This document shows positions 27,635-37,499 of a DNA stretch of 64,000 bases, piece after piece (position 1 is the stretch's first letter; every line of letters begins with the position of its first letter). The notes beneath the pieces were generated by a model, which saw only the letters and a program-made list of their open reading frames with translations, was not told the origin of the DNA and did not search any database. The stretch comes from Bordetella sp. 02P26C-1 (GTDB lineage: Bacteria; Pseudomonadota; Gammaproteobacteria; Burkholderiales; Burkholderiaceae_B): NCBI RefSeq assembly GCF_009763255.1, contig NZ_WSJB01000004.1, forward strand, positions 1-64,000, in the 5' to 3' direction. The translations under genes and the position numbers were made by a program.

Positions 27635-29331
27635 CACGACGTCACCTCATTGCTTGTACAGCTCGCCTCGGTGACAACAACAGGCGATCGAACGGTGCTT
27701 GTGCCTTCATGCCGCTCATGCACGCGCGTCGCGGTGGTGCTGGAGGGAGCTGCGCGCGTCCGGCTCGCTTTCGGCATACCCGCATAGGCCCGGTGCGCCT
27801 TGTACGCGATCCACCCCATCAACGCGGCCGCGGCCCACGCGGTGAGGTCGAATCCCGCCATCACCCAATCACCGTCCGCTAATGACGCCGCCAGGTGTCG
27901 CGAGGTTGTCATCGCGTTCAAGGCGGGCAATGCCAATGCGCCGACTGCCGCCAGGGCCCAAAGGTCACGCCACTGGCGTCTTGGAAAGACGAAGGCATAG
28001 AGATAGCTGAGGCCCCAGACCATGAAAAACGCGCGCGTTTCCCATAGCGCGCGCCCAGGCAGGTCCACCGGCAATAACCGGTTGGCGCAGAAGTACACGA
28101 CGATGGCGAGACAAAACCCGGCGATGCTGCCAGCGTTCAAGCCATCGACCAGGCGCAACGACAGCTGCTGACTTTTGGCCGCACCCGACTTCTGGCGACG
28201 TTTGACGACCCAAAGCACGAGGCCGGTACCGACCATGGCGGTGCCAGCCAGGCTGACGATGAAATAAAGCCATCGCAACACAGGCTGCGCAAAAAATCCC
28301 AAGTGCAGCCCGATCACCGTATCAGCCGCGGTGACGGCCGGACCATTGTCCTCATGATGCTTGAGCAACTTCCCCGTCACGCCATCGAATTGCACGCTGG
28401 GCGGATTACGCGCGTACGAGACCTTTTCTTCCGAACTGCGCTGCACGGAGACGATCGCATTCGGTTTACTTGGGTTGGCCACAATGACCGCACCCGCGAT
28501 GCCACCCTGCCATAGCGATTGTGCCGCGGTCACAAATTTGCCTAGCGGCAATAGCGGCGCCTCGCCTGGAGCCGCCTTCTGGGGCGCGAGGCCAGGGAAT
28601 CGCTCCTCGGAATACTGTCGCGGATAGTCATAGGCCGCGTTGATGCCAGCGGGCAGCAACATCGCGACGAAGATCAACAAGCCGCTGAACGTGATCATCA
28701 GATGGAACGGCAAACCCAGCACCGATAACGCGTTATGCCCATCCATCCAGGCGCGTTGGCCGCCCTTGGCCGGGCGAAAGGTGAAGAAGTCCTTGAAGAT
28801 TTTCTTATGCGTCACGATCCCGCTGAGTATCGCGATCAACATAAACATGCCCGCGATACTCGCGAGCCACCGACCCCATGGCGGACCGATTTCCAGTTCG
28901 AAGTGAAAGCGATAAAGAAAGTCGCCGCCTCGTGTTTCCCGGGCGGTGACCTCCTGCCCTGTTTGCGGATCTAGCGTCACACGCTTAAAGCCCCGCGTAC
29001 CCGGCGCAGGTTTGGGTACTTGGTACAGCACGCTTAGATAGGGTGCGCGCGCGGACGGCAAATCAATGTACCAGCGTGTCGCATCGGGCGCATGTTGCGC
29101 GAGATAGCGCTGGGCCATGTCCGCCGCATGATCCGCCGCGACCACGCGATGCTGGGCGGGCAGCTCCGGCCGCATCCATGTCGTCATCTCGGGCCGAAAA
29201 AATGCAAGCGTGCCCGTTAGAAACATCGCGAACAGGATCCAACCCATGATCAGCCCTGCCCACGTATGCAGCCAAGCCATGGCTTGTCGGAAGCCTTCCC
29301 CATGCGGGGCGCTGTCTTTACGCACGGTCAT
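27634..29331 (-). CDS. PepSY-associated transmembrane protein (iron-related)
   Basis: An inner-membrane protein of 565 residues with PepSY-TM architecture: an N-terminal helix after AWLHTWAGLIMGWILF (with a conserved His), a periplasmic PepSY region (about 60-160), a second HxxxH-type helix pair (IAGMFMLIAILSGIVTHKKIF, WMDGHNALSVLGLPFHLMI), another periplasmic region, and a C-terminal set of helices. Such proteins are linked to reduction or release of iron from siderophores, with heme- or metal-binding histidines in the helices, though the mechanism of this subgroup is unproven. The ATG at 29331 overlaps the DUF3649 stop by four bases (ATGA). Confidence 0.88.
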   Translation of the reverse strand: MTVRKDSAPHGEGFRQAMAWLHTWAGLIMGWILFAMFLTGTLAFFRPEMTTWMRPELPAQHRVVAADHAADMAQRYLAQHAPDATRWYIDLPSARAPYLSVLYQVPKPAPGTRGFKRVTLDPQTGQEVTARETRGGDFLYRFHFELEIGPPWGRWLASIAGMFMLIAILSGIVTHKKIFKDFFTFRPAKGGQRAWMDGHNALSVLGLPFHLMITFSGLLIFVAMLLPAGINAAYDYPRQYSEERFPGLAPQKAAPGEAPLLPLGKFVTAAQSLWQGGIAGAVIVANPSKPNAIVSVQRSSEEKVSYARNPPSVQFDGVTGKLLKHHEDNGPAVTAADTVIGLHLGFFAQPVLRWLYFIVSLAGTAMVGTGLVLWVVKRRQKSGAAKSQQLSLRLVDGLNAGSIAGFCLAIVVYFCANRLLPVDLPGRALWETRAFFMVWGLSYLYAFVFPRRQWRDLWALAAVGALALPALNAMTTSRHLAASLADGDWVMAGFDLTAWAAAALMGWIAYKAHRAYAGMPKASRTRAAPSSTTATRVHERHEGTSTVRSPVVVTEASCTSNEVTS

Positions 29332-29633
29332 ACGCCCACTCCCGAGCGTGCGATGGCATAGAGCCCCGCGCAGATCGCGGTCCAAATAAGCACCCCCGCC
29401 CACGCGCGCCCGGCGTTACGCGCGGCAAACACGCCCATGACGGCGATGGCATAAATGACAAAAGCCAGAATGGCCGAGGTGGTAACCGCCTCAACGCGCG
29501 CCAAAGGCAGCCATACAGCGAGCGCCGCCGCTGCGGACGCGGTCAACGCATAGCCGCCGAATACGGCGGCAAGCACGCGCGACAGCACGGCGCATCGATA
29601 ACGCGCGAGCCCGGTGCCGGGGATGGGTTTCAT
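29328..29633 (-). CDS. DUF3649 small membrane protein (iron-related operon)
   Basis: A 101-residue protein with three hydrophobic segments (VLAAVFGGYALTASAAAALAV, ILAFVIYAIAVMGVFAA, WAGVLIWTAICAGLYAIA), matching the DUF3649 iron-uptake-associated family. The ATG at 29633 is preceded by GACGAGAAACA; an ATG at 29726 is in frame but lacks a ribosome site. Its stop overlaps the start of the PepSY gene. It is the first gene of the operon, about 208 bp downstream of a promoter with an overlapping Fur-like box. Confidence 0.82.
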   Translation of the reverse strand: MKPIPGTGLARYRCAVLSRVLAAVFGGYALTASAAAALAVWLPLARVEAVTTSAILAFVIYAIAVMGVFAARNAGRAWAGVLIWTAICAGLYAIARSGVGV

Positions 29634-29840
29634 TGTTTCTCGTCTACCAGGTAATCCCACAGGACTGTCTGCGACGCGCGTGGCTGCCTCGCCGCAGTCC
29701 TTAGACACGCGGGCGTGGCCAGTCATGGCTTATGCGCAGCAAACAGCGTCAACGCGGAAAGCGTCAACAGGACTCGTGCAGGTAAACGGGGCGATACGTT
29801 AGTGAGGTCACGGAATTGCAGGTATAGACGACAAACCGCA

Positions 29841-29870
29841 ATCTTAATTGATAACCAATATCAATCGCAA
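29841..29870 (-). promoter_or_regulatory. Promoter of the DUF3649-PepSY-DUF3325 operon
   Basis: On the minus strand TTGCGA (29870-29865, 4 of 6) is followed after 18 bp by TAAGAT (29846-29841, 4 of 6). The spacer is exactly the Fur-like palindrome listed separately, as in many iron-repressed promoters. Confidence 0.55.
29847..29865. promoter_or_regulatory. Fur-box-like 19-bp palindrome
   Basis: ATTGATA and TATCAAT form a perfect 7-1-type inverted repeat around the centre ACCAA, matching the extended Fur consensus ATTGATAAT/ATTATCAAT in both arms. It lies between the -35 and -10 of the iron-related operon, so Fur-Fe(II) binding would block RNA polymerase. This is inferred from sequence only. 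Confidence 0.7.
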
Positions 29871-29889
29871 TTAACCGTGACATTCCGGG

Positions 29890-30981
29890 CTATAAGCCCA
29901 CGGTCAAACGTCGCTCGGACTCCAAATACTCGCGCGACTGCATTTCCAGAATGCGCGACACCGTGCGATGGAATTCGTTTGCCAACGCGCCTTCGGTATA
30001 AAGCTCCTCGGGCTCGCACTCGGCGGACATGATGAGTTTGATCTTGTGGTCGTAGAACACGTCGATCAGCCACGTAAAACGGCGGGCCTCCGATGCCTGG
30101 CGCGGGCCCATGCGCGGCACCTCGGACAAGATGACTGCATGAAAACGGCTCGCCAGTTCCAGATAATCATTCTGCGAGCGCGGACCGCCACACAGCGTCG
30201 CGAAGTCGAACCACACCACGGAGCCTGCCAACGCCTGCGCACGGATTTCGCGGTGTTCGATATGCAGCACGGGATCTTGTGGCGGCGTATCGGACAAATG
30301 GTTAAAGGCTTTCTGCAGCGCGGCCTTGGCTTGCTCGTTAAGCGGCGAGTGATAGCACTGCACTTGTTCGAGCGAACGGCGCCGGTAATCGATACCCGCG
30401 TCCACATTCATTACGTCCATCCGTTGCTGAATCAACTCGATGGCCGGCAAGATACGATCGCGATGCAAGCCATCCGGATACAACGTAGACGGCTCGTAGT
30501 TGGACGTCATGACAAACGAGGTGCCGTATTCAAACAGCTTTAACAGCAACCGATAAAGAATCATCGCATCGGCCACGTCCGACACGTGAAATTCGTCAAA
30601 GCAGATCAGACGATATCGTTTCGCCACCCGGCGCGCGACTTCGTCTAACGGATCCTGCATCCCTTTCACGGTCTCAAGCTCGCGATGCACGCCACGGATG
30701 AACTCATGAAAATGAATACGCGTCTTGCGGGTCACCGGCACCGTGGCATAGAACGCGTCCATCAAGAAACTCTTGCCACGACCCACACCGCCCCACAGGT
30801 AAACGCCACGTGGCACCTCCGGGCGATGCAACAAACGCTTCAAGGCATTGGAGCGCATGCCCTTGAATCGCACCCAATCATCAAAATAGACTTGCAGCCG
30901 ATCGATCGCCCGCTTCTGCGCCTCGTCGGGCTGATAGCCCCGTTCGGCCAGAGAATTTTCATAATATTCACGGACGTTCAT
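29890..30981 (-). CDS. zapE: Cell division ATPase ZapE (AFG1-like)
   Basis: An AAA-type ATPase that in E. coli joins the Z-ring late in division and destabilises FtsZ polymers under low oxygen or heat. Walker A is GGVGRGKSFLMDAF and Walker B is LICFDEFHVSDVADA; the AFG1-typical FHEFIRGVHREL and MTSNYEPSTLYPDGLHRDRILP blocks are present. The ATG at 30981 follows CCGGAGC. Length 363 residues is normal. In betaproteobacteria zapE commonly follows lpdA, as here; the lpdA terminator at 31089-31131 separates them. Confidence 0.94.
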   Translation of the reverse strand: MNVREYYENSLAERGYQPDEAQKRAIDRLQVYFDDWVRFKGMRSNALKRLLHRPEVPRGVYLWGGVGRGKSFLMDAFYATVPVTRKTRIHFHEFIRGVHRELETVKGMQDPLDEVARRVAKRYRLICFDEFHVSDVADAMILYRLLLKLFEYGTSFVMTSNYEPSTLYPDGLHRDRILPAIELIQQRMDVMNVDAGIDYRRRSLEQVQCYHSPLNEQAKAALQKAFNHLSDTPPQDPVLHIEHREIRAQALAGSVVWFDFATLCGGPRSQNDYLELASRFHAVILSEVPRMGPRQASEARRFTWLIDVFYDHKIKLIMSAECEPEELYTEGALANEFHRTVSRILEMQSREYLESERRLTVGL

Positions 30982-31088
30982 AAAAGCTCCGGACCCGATA
31001 AAAGTAGCGAAGGCCGCATTCTACTAAGTCGCCCGCACGCCCGGGTCCAGAGCGTGCACAAGCGCTATGAAGCGGCTATTGAATGACA

Positions 31089-31131
31089 TAAAAAAAAAGC
31101 GGGCGCCAGGCATTGCTACCTTAGCGCCCGC
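31089..31131 (-). terminator. Rho-independent terminator of lpdA (odh operon)
   Basis: GCGGGCGC (31099-31106) pairs with GCGCCCGC (31124-31131). On the minus strand the stem is followed by a run of about ten T residues (A run 31089-31098), 18-60 bp past the lpdA stop. Confidence 0.9.
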
Positions 31132-31148
31132 CGGCATGCCGAGCGGAA

Positions 31149-32576
<1,428 letters not shown>

Positions 32577-32693
32577 AATGATCTCGATATTCGGAAATTA
32601 AAGAAGCGCCACCAGAGCTCCAGGCCAGCCGCATCACCACCGCCCCCTCCCACCGTTACGCTGCACCTGCCACAACCGGGCACGAGCGCCAGC

Positions 32694-32918
32694 GATGTGC
32701 CGGGGCCGCAGGGCTGCGGCGTGGCGGGCCCGTAGAGACCGCCGAGCGCTACCGAAGGAAGGCGGGGGGAAGTCGGCTGGGCATGTTTGAGCGTAGCGTA
32801 GCGGAGCGAGTTTGCCCAGCCGCCCCGCCTGACGAGGTAGGCGAAGGGAAGTCTGGCCGTTCAGGCCAGACCGGTCGAGCGGGCCCGCCACGTCGCAGCC
32901 CTGCGGCCCCGGCACATC
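32694..32918. repeat. 225-bp element bounded by 39-bp inverted repeats
   Basis: The arms 32694-32732 and 32880-32918 are inverted copies matching at 38 of 39 positions. The 147-bp interior holds a second perfect inverted repeat (32774-32783 with 32813-32822) and a 7-bp hairpin (32852-32858 with 32864-32870). The element fills much of the 486-bp odhB-lpdA gap (32577-33062), where no convincing gene is seen. It has the look of a MITE-like or other dispersed palindromic unit; in the odh transcript it would fold into a very stable hairpin. No transposase is present. Confidence 0.75.
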
Positions 32919-33062
32919 GCGACAGAAGAACCCTACCGCCCCCGCACCAACAGCCTGCACCGCCGCGACAACCAGACACCCCCACCGAGCAAAGACCCGA
33001 AGATCCCGCAAACATCCGGCAGAGGCATCCCAGCAACCCGTCAACCTAATCCCACCTAAGAC

Positions 33063-34277
33063 TTACAGATCCAGCAACAAACGCTGCGGATCTTCCAGCG
33101 CATCCTTCATCGCAACCAGACCCAACACCGCCTCACGACCGTCGATGATCCGATGGTCATACGACAGCGCCAGATAGTTCATCGGACGAATCACGATCTG
33201 ACCCTTTTCAACCACCGCACGCTCCTTGGTCGCATGCACGCCCAAGATTGCCGATTGCGGCGGGTTGATGATCGGGGTCGACAGCATCGAGCCGAACACA
33301 CCACCGTTGGAGATCGAGAACGTACCGCCCGTCATTTCCTCGATACCCAGCTTGCCGTCAGCAGCACGCTTGCCGAAGTCAGCGATTTGCTTTTCGATCT
33401 CGGCGATCGACAATTGATCCGCGTTACGCAGGATCGGCACCACCAGACCACGGGGGCTGCCCACCGCGATACCGATGTCGAAGTAACCGTGATAGATGAT
33501 GTCCTTGCCGTCGATCGACGCGTTGATCAGCGGGAACTTCTTCAGTGCGGCAACAGCGGCCTTCACGAAGAACGACATAAAGCCCAGCTTGATGCCGTGC
33601 TCTTTCTCGAACTTCTCTTTGTACTTGTTGCGCAGATCGATCACGGCCTGCATGTTGACCTCGTTGAACGTGGTCAGAATCGCGTTTTCTTGCTGCGATT
33701 GCAGCAGACGCTCGGCGATACGAGCGCGCAGGCGGCTCATCGGCACGCGCTGTTCCGGACGGCCATCCAGCGACAGCGTCGTCGGAGCCGGAGCGGCGGC
33801 GGCCTTGGCCGGCGCGGCGCTGGCGGCCTGAGCGTCAGCCTTGGTCACGCGACCATCACGGCCGGTGCCCGACACGCTGGCGGCGTCCACACCCTTTTCC
33901 GAGAGAATCTTCGAAGCAGCCGGCGAAGCCACACCAGCGGCGCTCTTCGAGGCAGGGGCTTCTGCGGCGGCAGCCGGGGCAGCGGCCGGAGCGGCTTCAG
34001 CCTTCGGCGCGGCGGCCGGGGCAGCAGCAGCCTGAGCAGCCGTATCGATCTTGGCGATCAGTTGACCAGAGGTCACCGTGGCGCCGTCGGCTTCGACGAT
34101 CTCAGCCAGCACGCCCGAGGCGGGAGCCGGCACTTCCAGCACGACCTTGTCGGTTTCGATTTCGATCAGGATCTCGTCGGCTTCAACCGCAGCGCCAGCC
34201 TGCTTCTTCCAGGTCAGCAGCGTCGCTTCGGAAACCGATTCGGACAATTGGGGGACAACAACGTCAGTAATAGCCAT
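33063..34277 (-). CDS. odhB: 2-oxoglutarate dehydrogenase E2, dihydrolipoyl succinyltransferase
   Basis: The E2 core transfers the succinyl group from OdhA to CoA. An N-terminal lipoyl domain (1-75) carries the modified Lys in [14 protein letters not shown]; an Ala/Pro-rich linker leads to a peripheral subunit-binding domain ([21 protein letters not shown]) and the catalytic domain ending with the active-site His in [13 protein letters not shown]. The length of 404 residues is normal with one lipoyl domain. It lies 45 bp downstream of odhA. Confidence 0.96.
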   Translation of the reverse strand: MAITDVVVPQLSESVSEATLLTWKKQAGAAVEADEILIEIETDKVVLEVPAPASGVLAEIVEADGATVTSGQLIAKIDTAAQAAAAPAAAPKAEAAPAAAPAAAAEAPASKSAAGVASPAASKILSEKGVDAASVSGTGRDGRVTKADAQAASAAPAKAAAAPAPTTLSLDGRPEQRVPMSRLRARIAERLLQSQQENAILTTFNEVNMQAVIDLRNKYKEKFEKEHGIKLGFMSFFVKAAVAALKKFPLINASIDGKDIIYHGYFDIGIAVGSPRGLVVPILRNADQLSIAEIEKQIADFGKRAADGKLGIEEMTGGTFSISNGGVFGSMLSTPIINPPQSAILGVHATKERAVVEKGQIVIRPMNYLALSYDHRIIDGREAVLGLVAMKDALEDPQRLLLDL

Positions 34278-34322
34278 GGTAATTAAATTCCGTTCAATAA
34301 ATGTTCGTATCGACAGCTGCGC

Positions 34323-37196
34323 TTACTTGGTCAGCATGAAGCCTTTGTACTTGGCGGCAAATGCCTGCTCGATCAGCGCCTTTTGCTGCTCGATGTGCTT
34401 GGCCAGATAGCCAACGGCAGGCGATGCCGAAGCCGGACGGCCGGCATAACCCAGTTTCTGACCGTCGGCCATGTTCTCGTACAGGTGGTGCTGAACGTAG
34501 AACCAAGGACCTTGGTTCTGCGGCTCGTCTTGCACCCAGATCACTTCAGTCGCGTTGCTGTACTTGCTCAGTTCGGCTTCGAAAGCCTTGTGTGCGAACG
34601 GATACAGTTGTTCAACCCGAACAATCGCCACGTGGCTGGCTTCGCGCTCACGACGAGCATTCACCAGGTCGTAGTAGACCTTGCCCGAGCAAGCCAGCAC
34701 GCGCTTGACCTTGCTGGCGTCGATGTTGTCGTCCAGCTCACCGATCACCGGACGGAAGCTGCCGCCGGCCAATTCGGTCAGGGGCGAACCTGCATCCTTG
34801 TTACGCAGCAGCGACTTCGGCGTGAAGATCACCAAAGGCTTGCGGAACGGACGGATCATCTGGCGACGCAGCAGGTGGAAAATCTGCGCGGCCGTCGTCG
34901 GCTGCACCACCTGGATGTTGTTGTCGGCGCACAGCTGCAGGAAGCGCTCGATACGACCCGACGAGTGCTCGGGGCCTTGACCCTCGTAGCCGTGCGGCAG
35001 CATCAGCGTCAGACCGGATTGACGGCCCCACTTGGCTTCACCCGAGGTGATGAACTGGTCGATCACGACCTGCGCACCGTTGACGAAGTCACCGAACTGC
35101 GCTTCCCAGATGGTCAGCGTGTTGGGCTCGGCGCTCGAGTAACCGTATTCGAAGCCCAGCACGGCTTCTTCGGACAGTACCGAGTCGATCACCGTGAACG
35201 GAGCCTGGCCTTCGGAGACGTTTTGCAGCGGCACATAGGTGCCATCGTTCCAGCGCTCACGATTTTGATCGTGCAGCACGGCGTGGCGGTGCGTGAACGT
35301 ACCGCGACCCGAATCCTGACCCGTGATACGGATGGCATAACCGGAGGACACCAGCGTCGCAAACGCCAGGTGCTCGCCCATACCCCAGTCCAGATTTTGC
35401 TCGCCTTGAGCCATCTTGCGACGCTCGGCCAACAGCTTGTTCACCAGCGGGTGCGGGGTGAAGTTTTCCGGCAAGGTGGTGATGCGTTCACCGATGCGCT
35501 TCAGTTCAGCCAGCGGCACGGCGGTGTCGGCGTGGTCGGTCCACTTGGCGCCCAGGAACGGGGACCAGTCGATTGCGTACTTGCTCTTGTAGTCGGTCAG
35601 CACGGGCTCGATCGTGCGCTGGCCGTCTTCCATCAGCTGACGGTAATCCTTGACCATCTGCTCGGCATCGCCTTCGGCCAGGACGCCTTGGGCGACCAGC
35701 TTGTCGGCGTACAGCTTGCGCGTGCCGGGGTGATGGCCAATGCGCTTGTACATCAGCGGCTGCGTCAGCGACGGAGTGTCTTGCTCGTTGTGGCCGAGTT
35801 TGCGGAAGCAAACAATGTCCAGCACGACGTCGTGATGGAATTCCATGCGGTAGTCCAGCGCCAGCTTGGTCGCGAACACCACGGCTTCGGGGTCGTCGCC
35901 GTTGACGTGGAACACCGGGGCTTCGATCATCTTGACCACGTCGGTGCAATACAGCGTCGAACGCGTATCGCGCGGATCAGAGGTGGTGAAACCGATTTGG
36001 TTGTTGATGACGATGTGCAGCGTGCCGCCCGTGCCGTAACCGCGCGTTTGAGCGAGGTTCAGCGTTTCCATCACGACACCCTGGCCCGCGAAAGCGGCGT
36101 CGCCGTGCACCAGCACCGGCAGAACTTGTTTGCCTTCGGCGTCGCCACGACGTTCCTGGCGAGCGCGGGCGCTACCTTCGACCACGGGGTTGACGATTTC
36201 CAGGTGGGACGGGTTGAACGCGAGCGACAGGTGTACCGGACCGCCACGGGTGGACAGGTCGCTGGAGAAACCGTTGTGGTACTTCACGTCACCATCGGTC
36301 AGGCCCTCGGCGTGCTTGCCTTCGAATTCGGCAAACAGATCGCCGGGCATCTTGCCCATGATGTTGACCAGCAGGTTCAGGCGACCACGGTGAGCCATGC
36401 CCACCACGATTTCCTGCACGCCGCATTCGCCCGCGTGGTTGACCACTTCGTCCATCGAGGCGATGAAGCTTTCGCCGCCTTCGAGCGAGAAGCGCTTCTG
36501 GCCCACATACTTGGTGTGCAGGAAGCGCTCGAGGCCTTCGGCTTCGGTCAGCTGCTGCAGAATGTGGCGTTTTTGCTCGGGCGAGTAGGATGCCGCGCCA
36601 AAAGTCTTTTCCAGACGCTCTTGAATCCAACGCTTGGCGGCGGGGTCGGAAATATGGGTGTATTCGGCACCGATGCTGCGGCAGTAGGTGTCGCGCAGCG
36701 CCTTCAGGATGTCGCGCAGCGTCATCGTGCTGGCGGTCGTGAAGTAGGTATTGGTGGCCGAGTAGACCTGATCGAGGTCGGCTTCGGTCAGGCCGTAGAA
36801 AGCGGGGTCCAGTTCCGGGATTTGCGGACGTTCTTGGCGCTTGAGGGGGTCCAGATCGGCCCAACGCGAACCCAGCGAACGGTAAGCGCCAATCAGCGAC
36901 TGTACCGACACCTGCTTGCTGGCCATGGCCAGATCAGGCTGCGAGGATTGCTGCTGCACAAAGCCGTTGGTGCGCGCACGCTGCGCGAACGACTCAACAA
37001 TCGGGGCGTGGGCGCGGTCGCGCGTCGTTTCCTGACCGTCGGTGGCGGGCGTGTGTTGCAGCTGGTCGAAGTACTCGCGCCAGTTGTCCGGCACGGAGCC
37101 GGGATTATCTAGGTACGCCTCGTACAACTCTTCGACGTAGGGCGCATTACCCCCGAAGAGATAGGAGGTGGATAGAGATTCTGATTCGGAAGACAT
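34323..37196 (-). CDS. odhA: 2-oxoglutarate dehydrogenase E1
   Basis: The thiamine-diphosphate E1 decarboxylates 2-oxoglutarate and succinylates the lipoyl arm of OdhB in the TCA cycle. The N-terminal segment YLFGGNAPYVEELYEAYL docks on E2; the ThDP/Mg region GDAAFAGQGVV...NNQIGFTTSD and the QDSGRGTF and HSSGRIERFLQLCA blocks are all conserved. It has 957 residues from the ATG at 37196, preceded by AAGGTG. A GTG at 37208 is also in frame. It leads odhA-odhB-lpdA and has a promoter and leader hairpin upstream. Confidence 0.96.
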   Translation of the reverse strand: MSSESESLSTSYLFGGNAPYVEELYEAYLDNPGSVPDNWREYFDQLQHTPATDGQETTRDRAHAPIVESFAQRARTNGFVQQQSSQPDLAMASKQVSVQSLIGAYRSLGSRWADLDPLKRQERPQIPELDPAFYGLTEADLDQVYSATNTYFTTASTMTLRDILKALRDTYCRSIGAEYTHISDPAAKRWIQERLEKTFGAASYSPEQKRHILQQLTEAEGLERFLHTKYVGQKRFSLEGGESFIASMDEVVNHAGECGVQEIVVGMAHRGRLNLLVNIMGKMPGDLFAEFEGKHAEGLTDGDVKYHNGFSSDLSTRGGPVHLSLAFNPSHLEIVNPVVEGSARARQERRGDAEGKQVLPVLVHGDAAFAGQGVVMETLNLAQTRGYGTGGTLHIVINNQIGFTTSDPRDTRSTLYCTDVVKMIEAPVFHVNGDDPEAVVFATKLALDYRMEFHHDVVLDIVCFRKLGHNEQDTPSLTQPLMYKRIGHHPGTRKLYADKLVAQGVLAEGDAEQMVKDYRQLMEDGQRTIEPVLTDYKSKYAIDWSPFLGAKWTDHADTAVPLAELKRIGERITTLPENFTPHPLVNKLLAERRKMAQGEQNLDWGMGEHLAFATLVSSGYAIRITGQDSGRGTFTHRHAVLHDQNRERWNDGTYVPLQNVSEGQAPFTVIDSVLSEEAVLGFEYGYSSAEPNTLTIWEAQFGDFVNGAQVVIDQFITSGEAKWGRQSGLTLMLPHGYEGQGPEHSSGRIERFLQLCADNNIQVVQPTTAAQIFHLLRRQMIRPFRKPLVIFTPKSLLRNKDAGSPLTELAGGSFRPVIGELDDNIDASKVKRVLACSGKVYYDLVNARREREASHVAIVRVEQLYPFAHKAFEAELSKYSNATEVIWVQDEPQNQGPWFYVQHHLYENMADGQKLGYAGRPASASPAVGYLAKHIEQQKALIEQAFAAKYKGFMLTK

Positions 37197-37212
37197 ATAT
37201 TGCTTCACCTTG

Positions 37213-37227
37213 CGAGTGCTTCACTCG
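37213..37227 (-). promoter_or_regulatory. Leader hairpin beside the odhA ribosome site
   Basis: CGAGTG and CACTCG form a perfect 6-bp stem with a 3-nt loop, ending just before the AAGGTG that precedes the odhA ATG. Burkholderiales are known to have a 'sucA RNA motif' in this leader with hairpins around the Shine-Dalgarno; I cannot confirm the full consensus here. The remaining part of the 303-bp gap 37197-37499 holds the promoter and no gene. Confidence 0.4.
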
Positions 37228-37323
37228 ATACGATGCAGGAAAACCTTCCGCGACACGGGCTTCCCGTTTAGCGGATAGCAGGGGCAGAAGGCACGTACAA
37301 GCCCTGAAAGCCTATGGCGCAAA

Positions 37324-37352
37324 AGTATACCCCCCAGGGCTACGCCTGTCTT
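37324..37352 (-). promoter_or_regulatory. Probable odhA promoter
   Basis: On the minus strand AAGACA (37352-37347, 4 of 6) is followed after 17 bp by TATACT (37329-37324, 5 of 6). Transcription from about 37317 would give a leader of roughly 120 nt that includes the hairpin at 37213-37227. Confidence 0.55.
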
Positions 37353-37499
37353 GCCGCAGCGCGGCAACCCGGACCGAAGCCAGGGCATGGCAATCGGCCG
37401 GGAATATCGGGGCAACCCCCGTCAACGTCCGTCATGATGTTGACTACGTGCCTGCAGGATCCAACATTTCAGGACTGAAAGAGCAAAACGGCGCTGTCT

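Noticed and set aside
32634-33044. Short open frames on both strands in the odhB-lpdA gap
   Set aside because: They run through the inverted repeats and have Arg/Gly/Cys-rich, low-complexity translations with no ribosome sites.
34383-37112. A 909-codon open frame on the + strand across odhA
   Set aside because: It is an antisense shadow: odhA on the other strand has complete family motifs, while the + frame has an unrelated His/Arg/Val-rich composition and no ribosome site.
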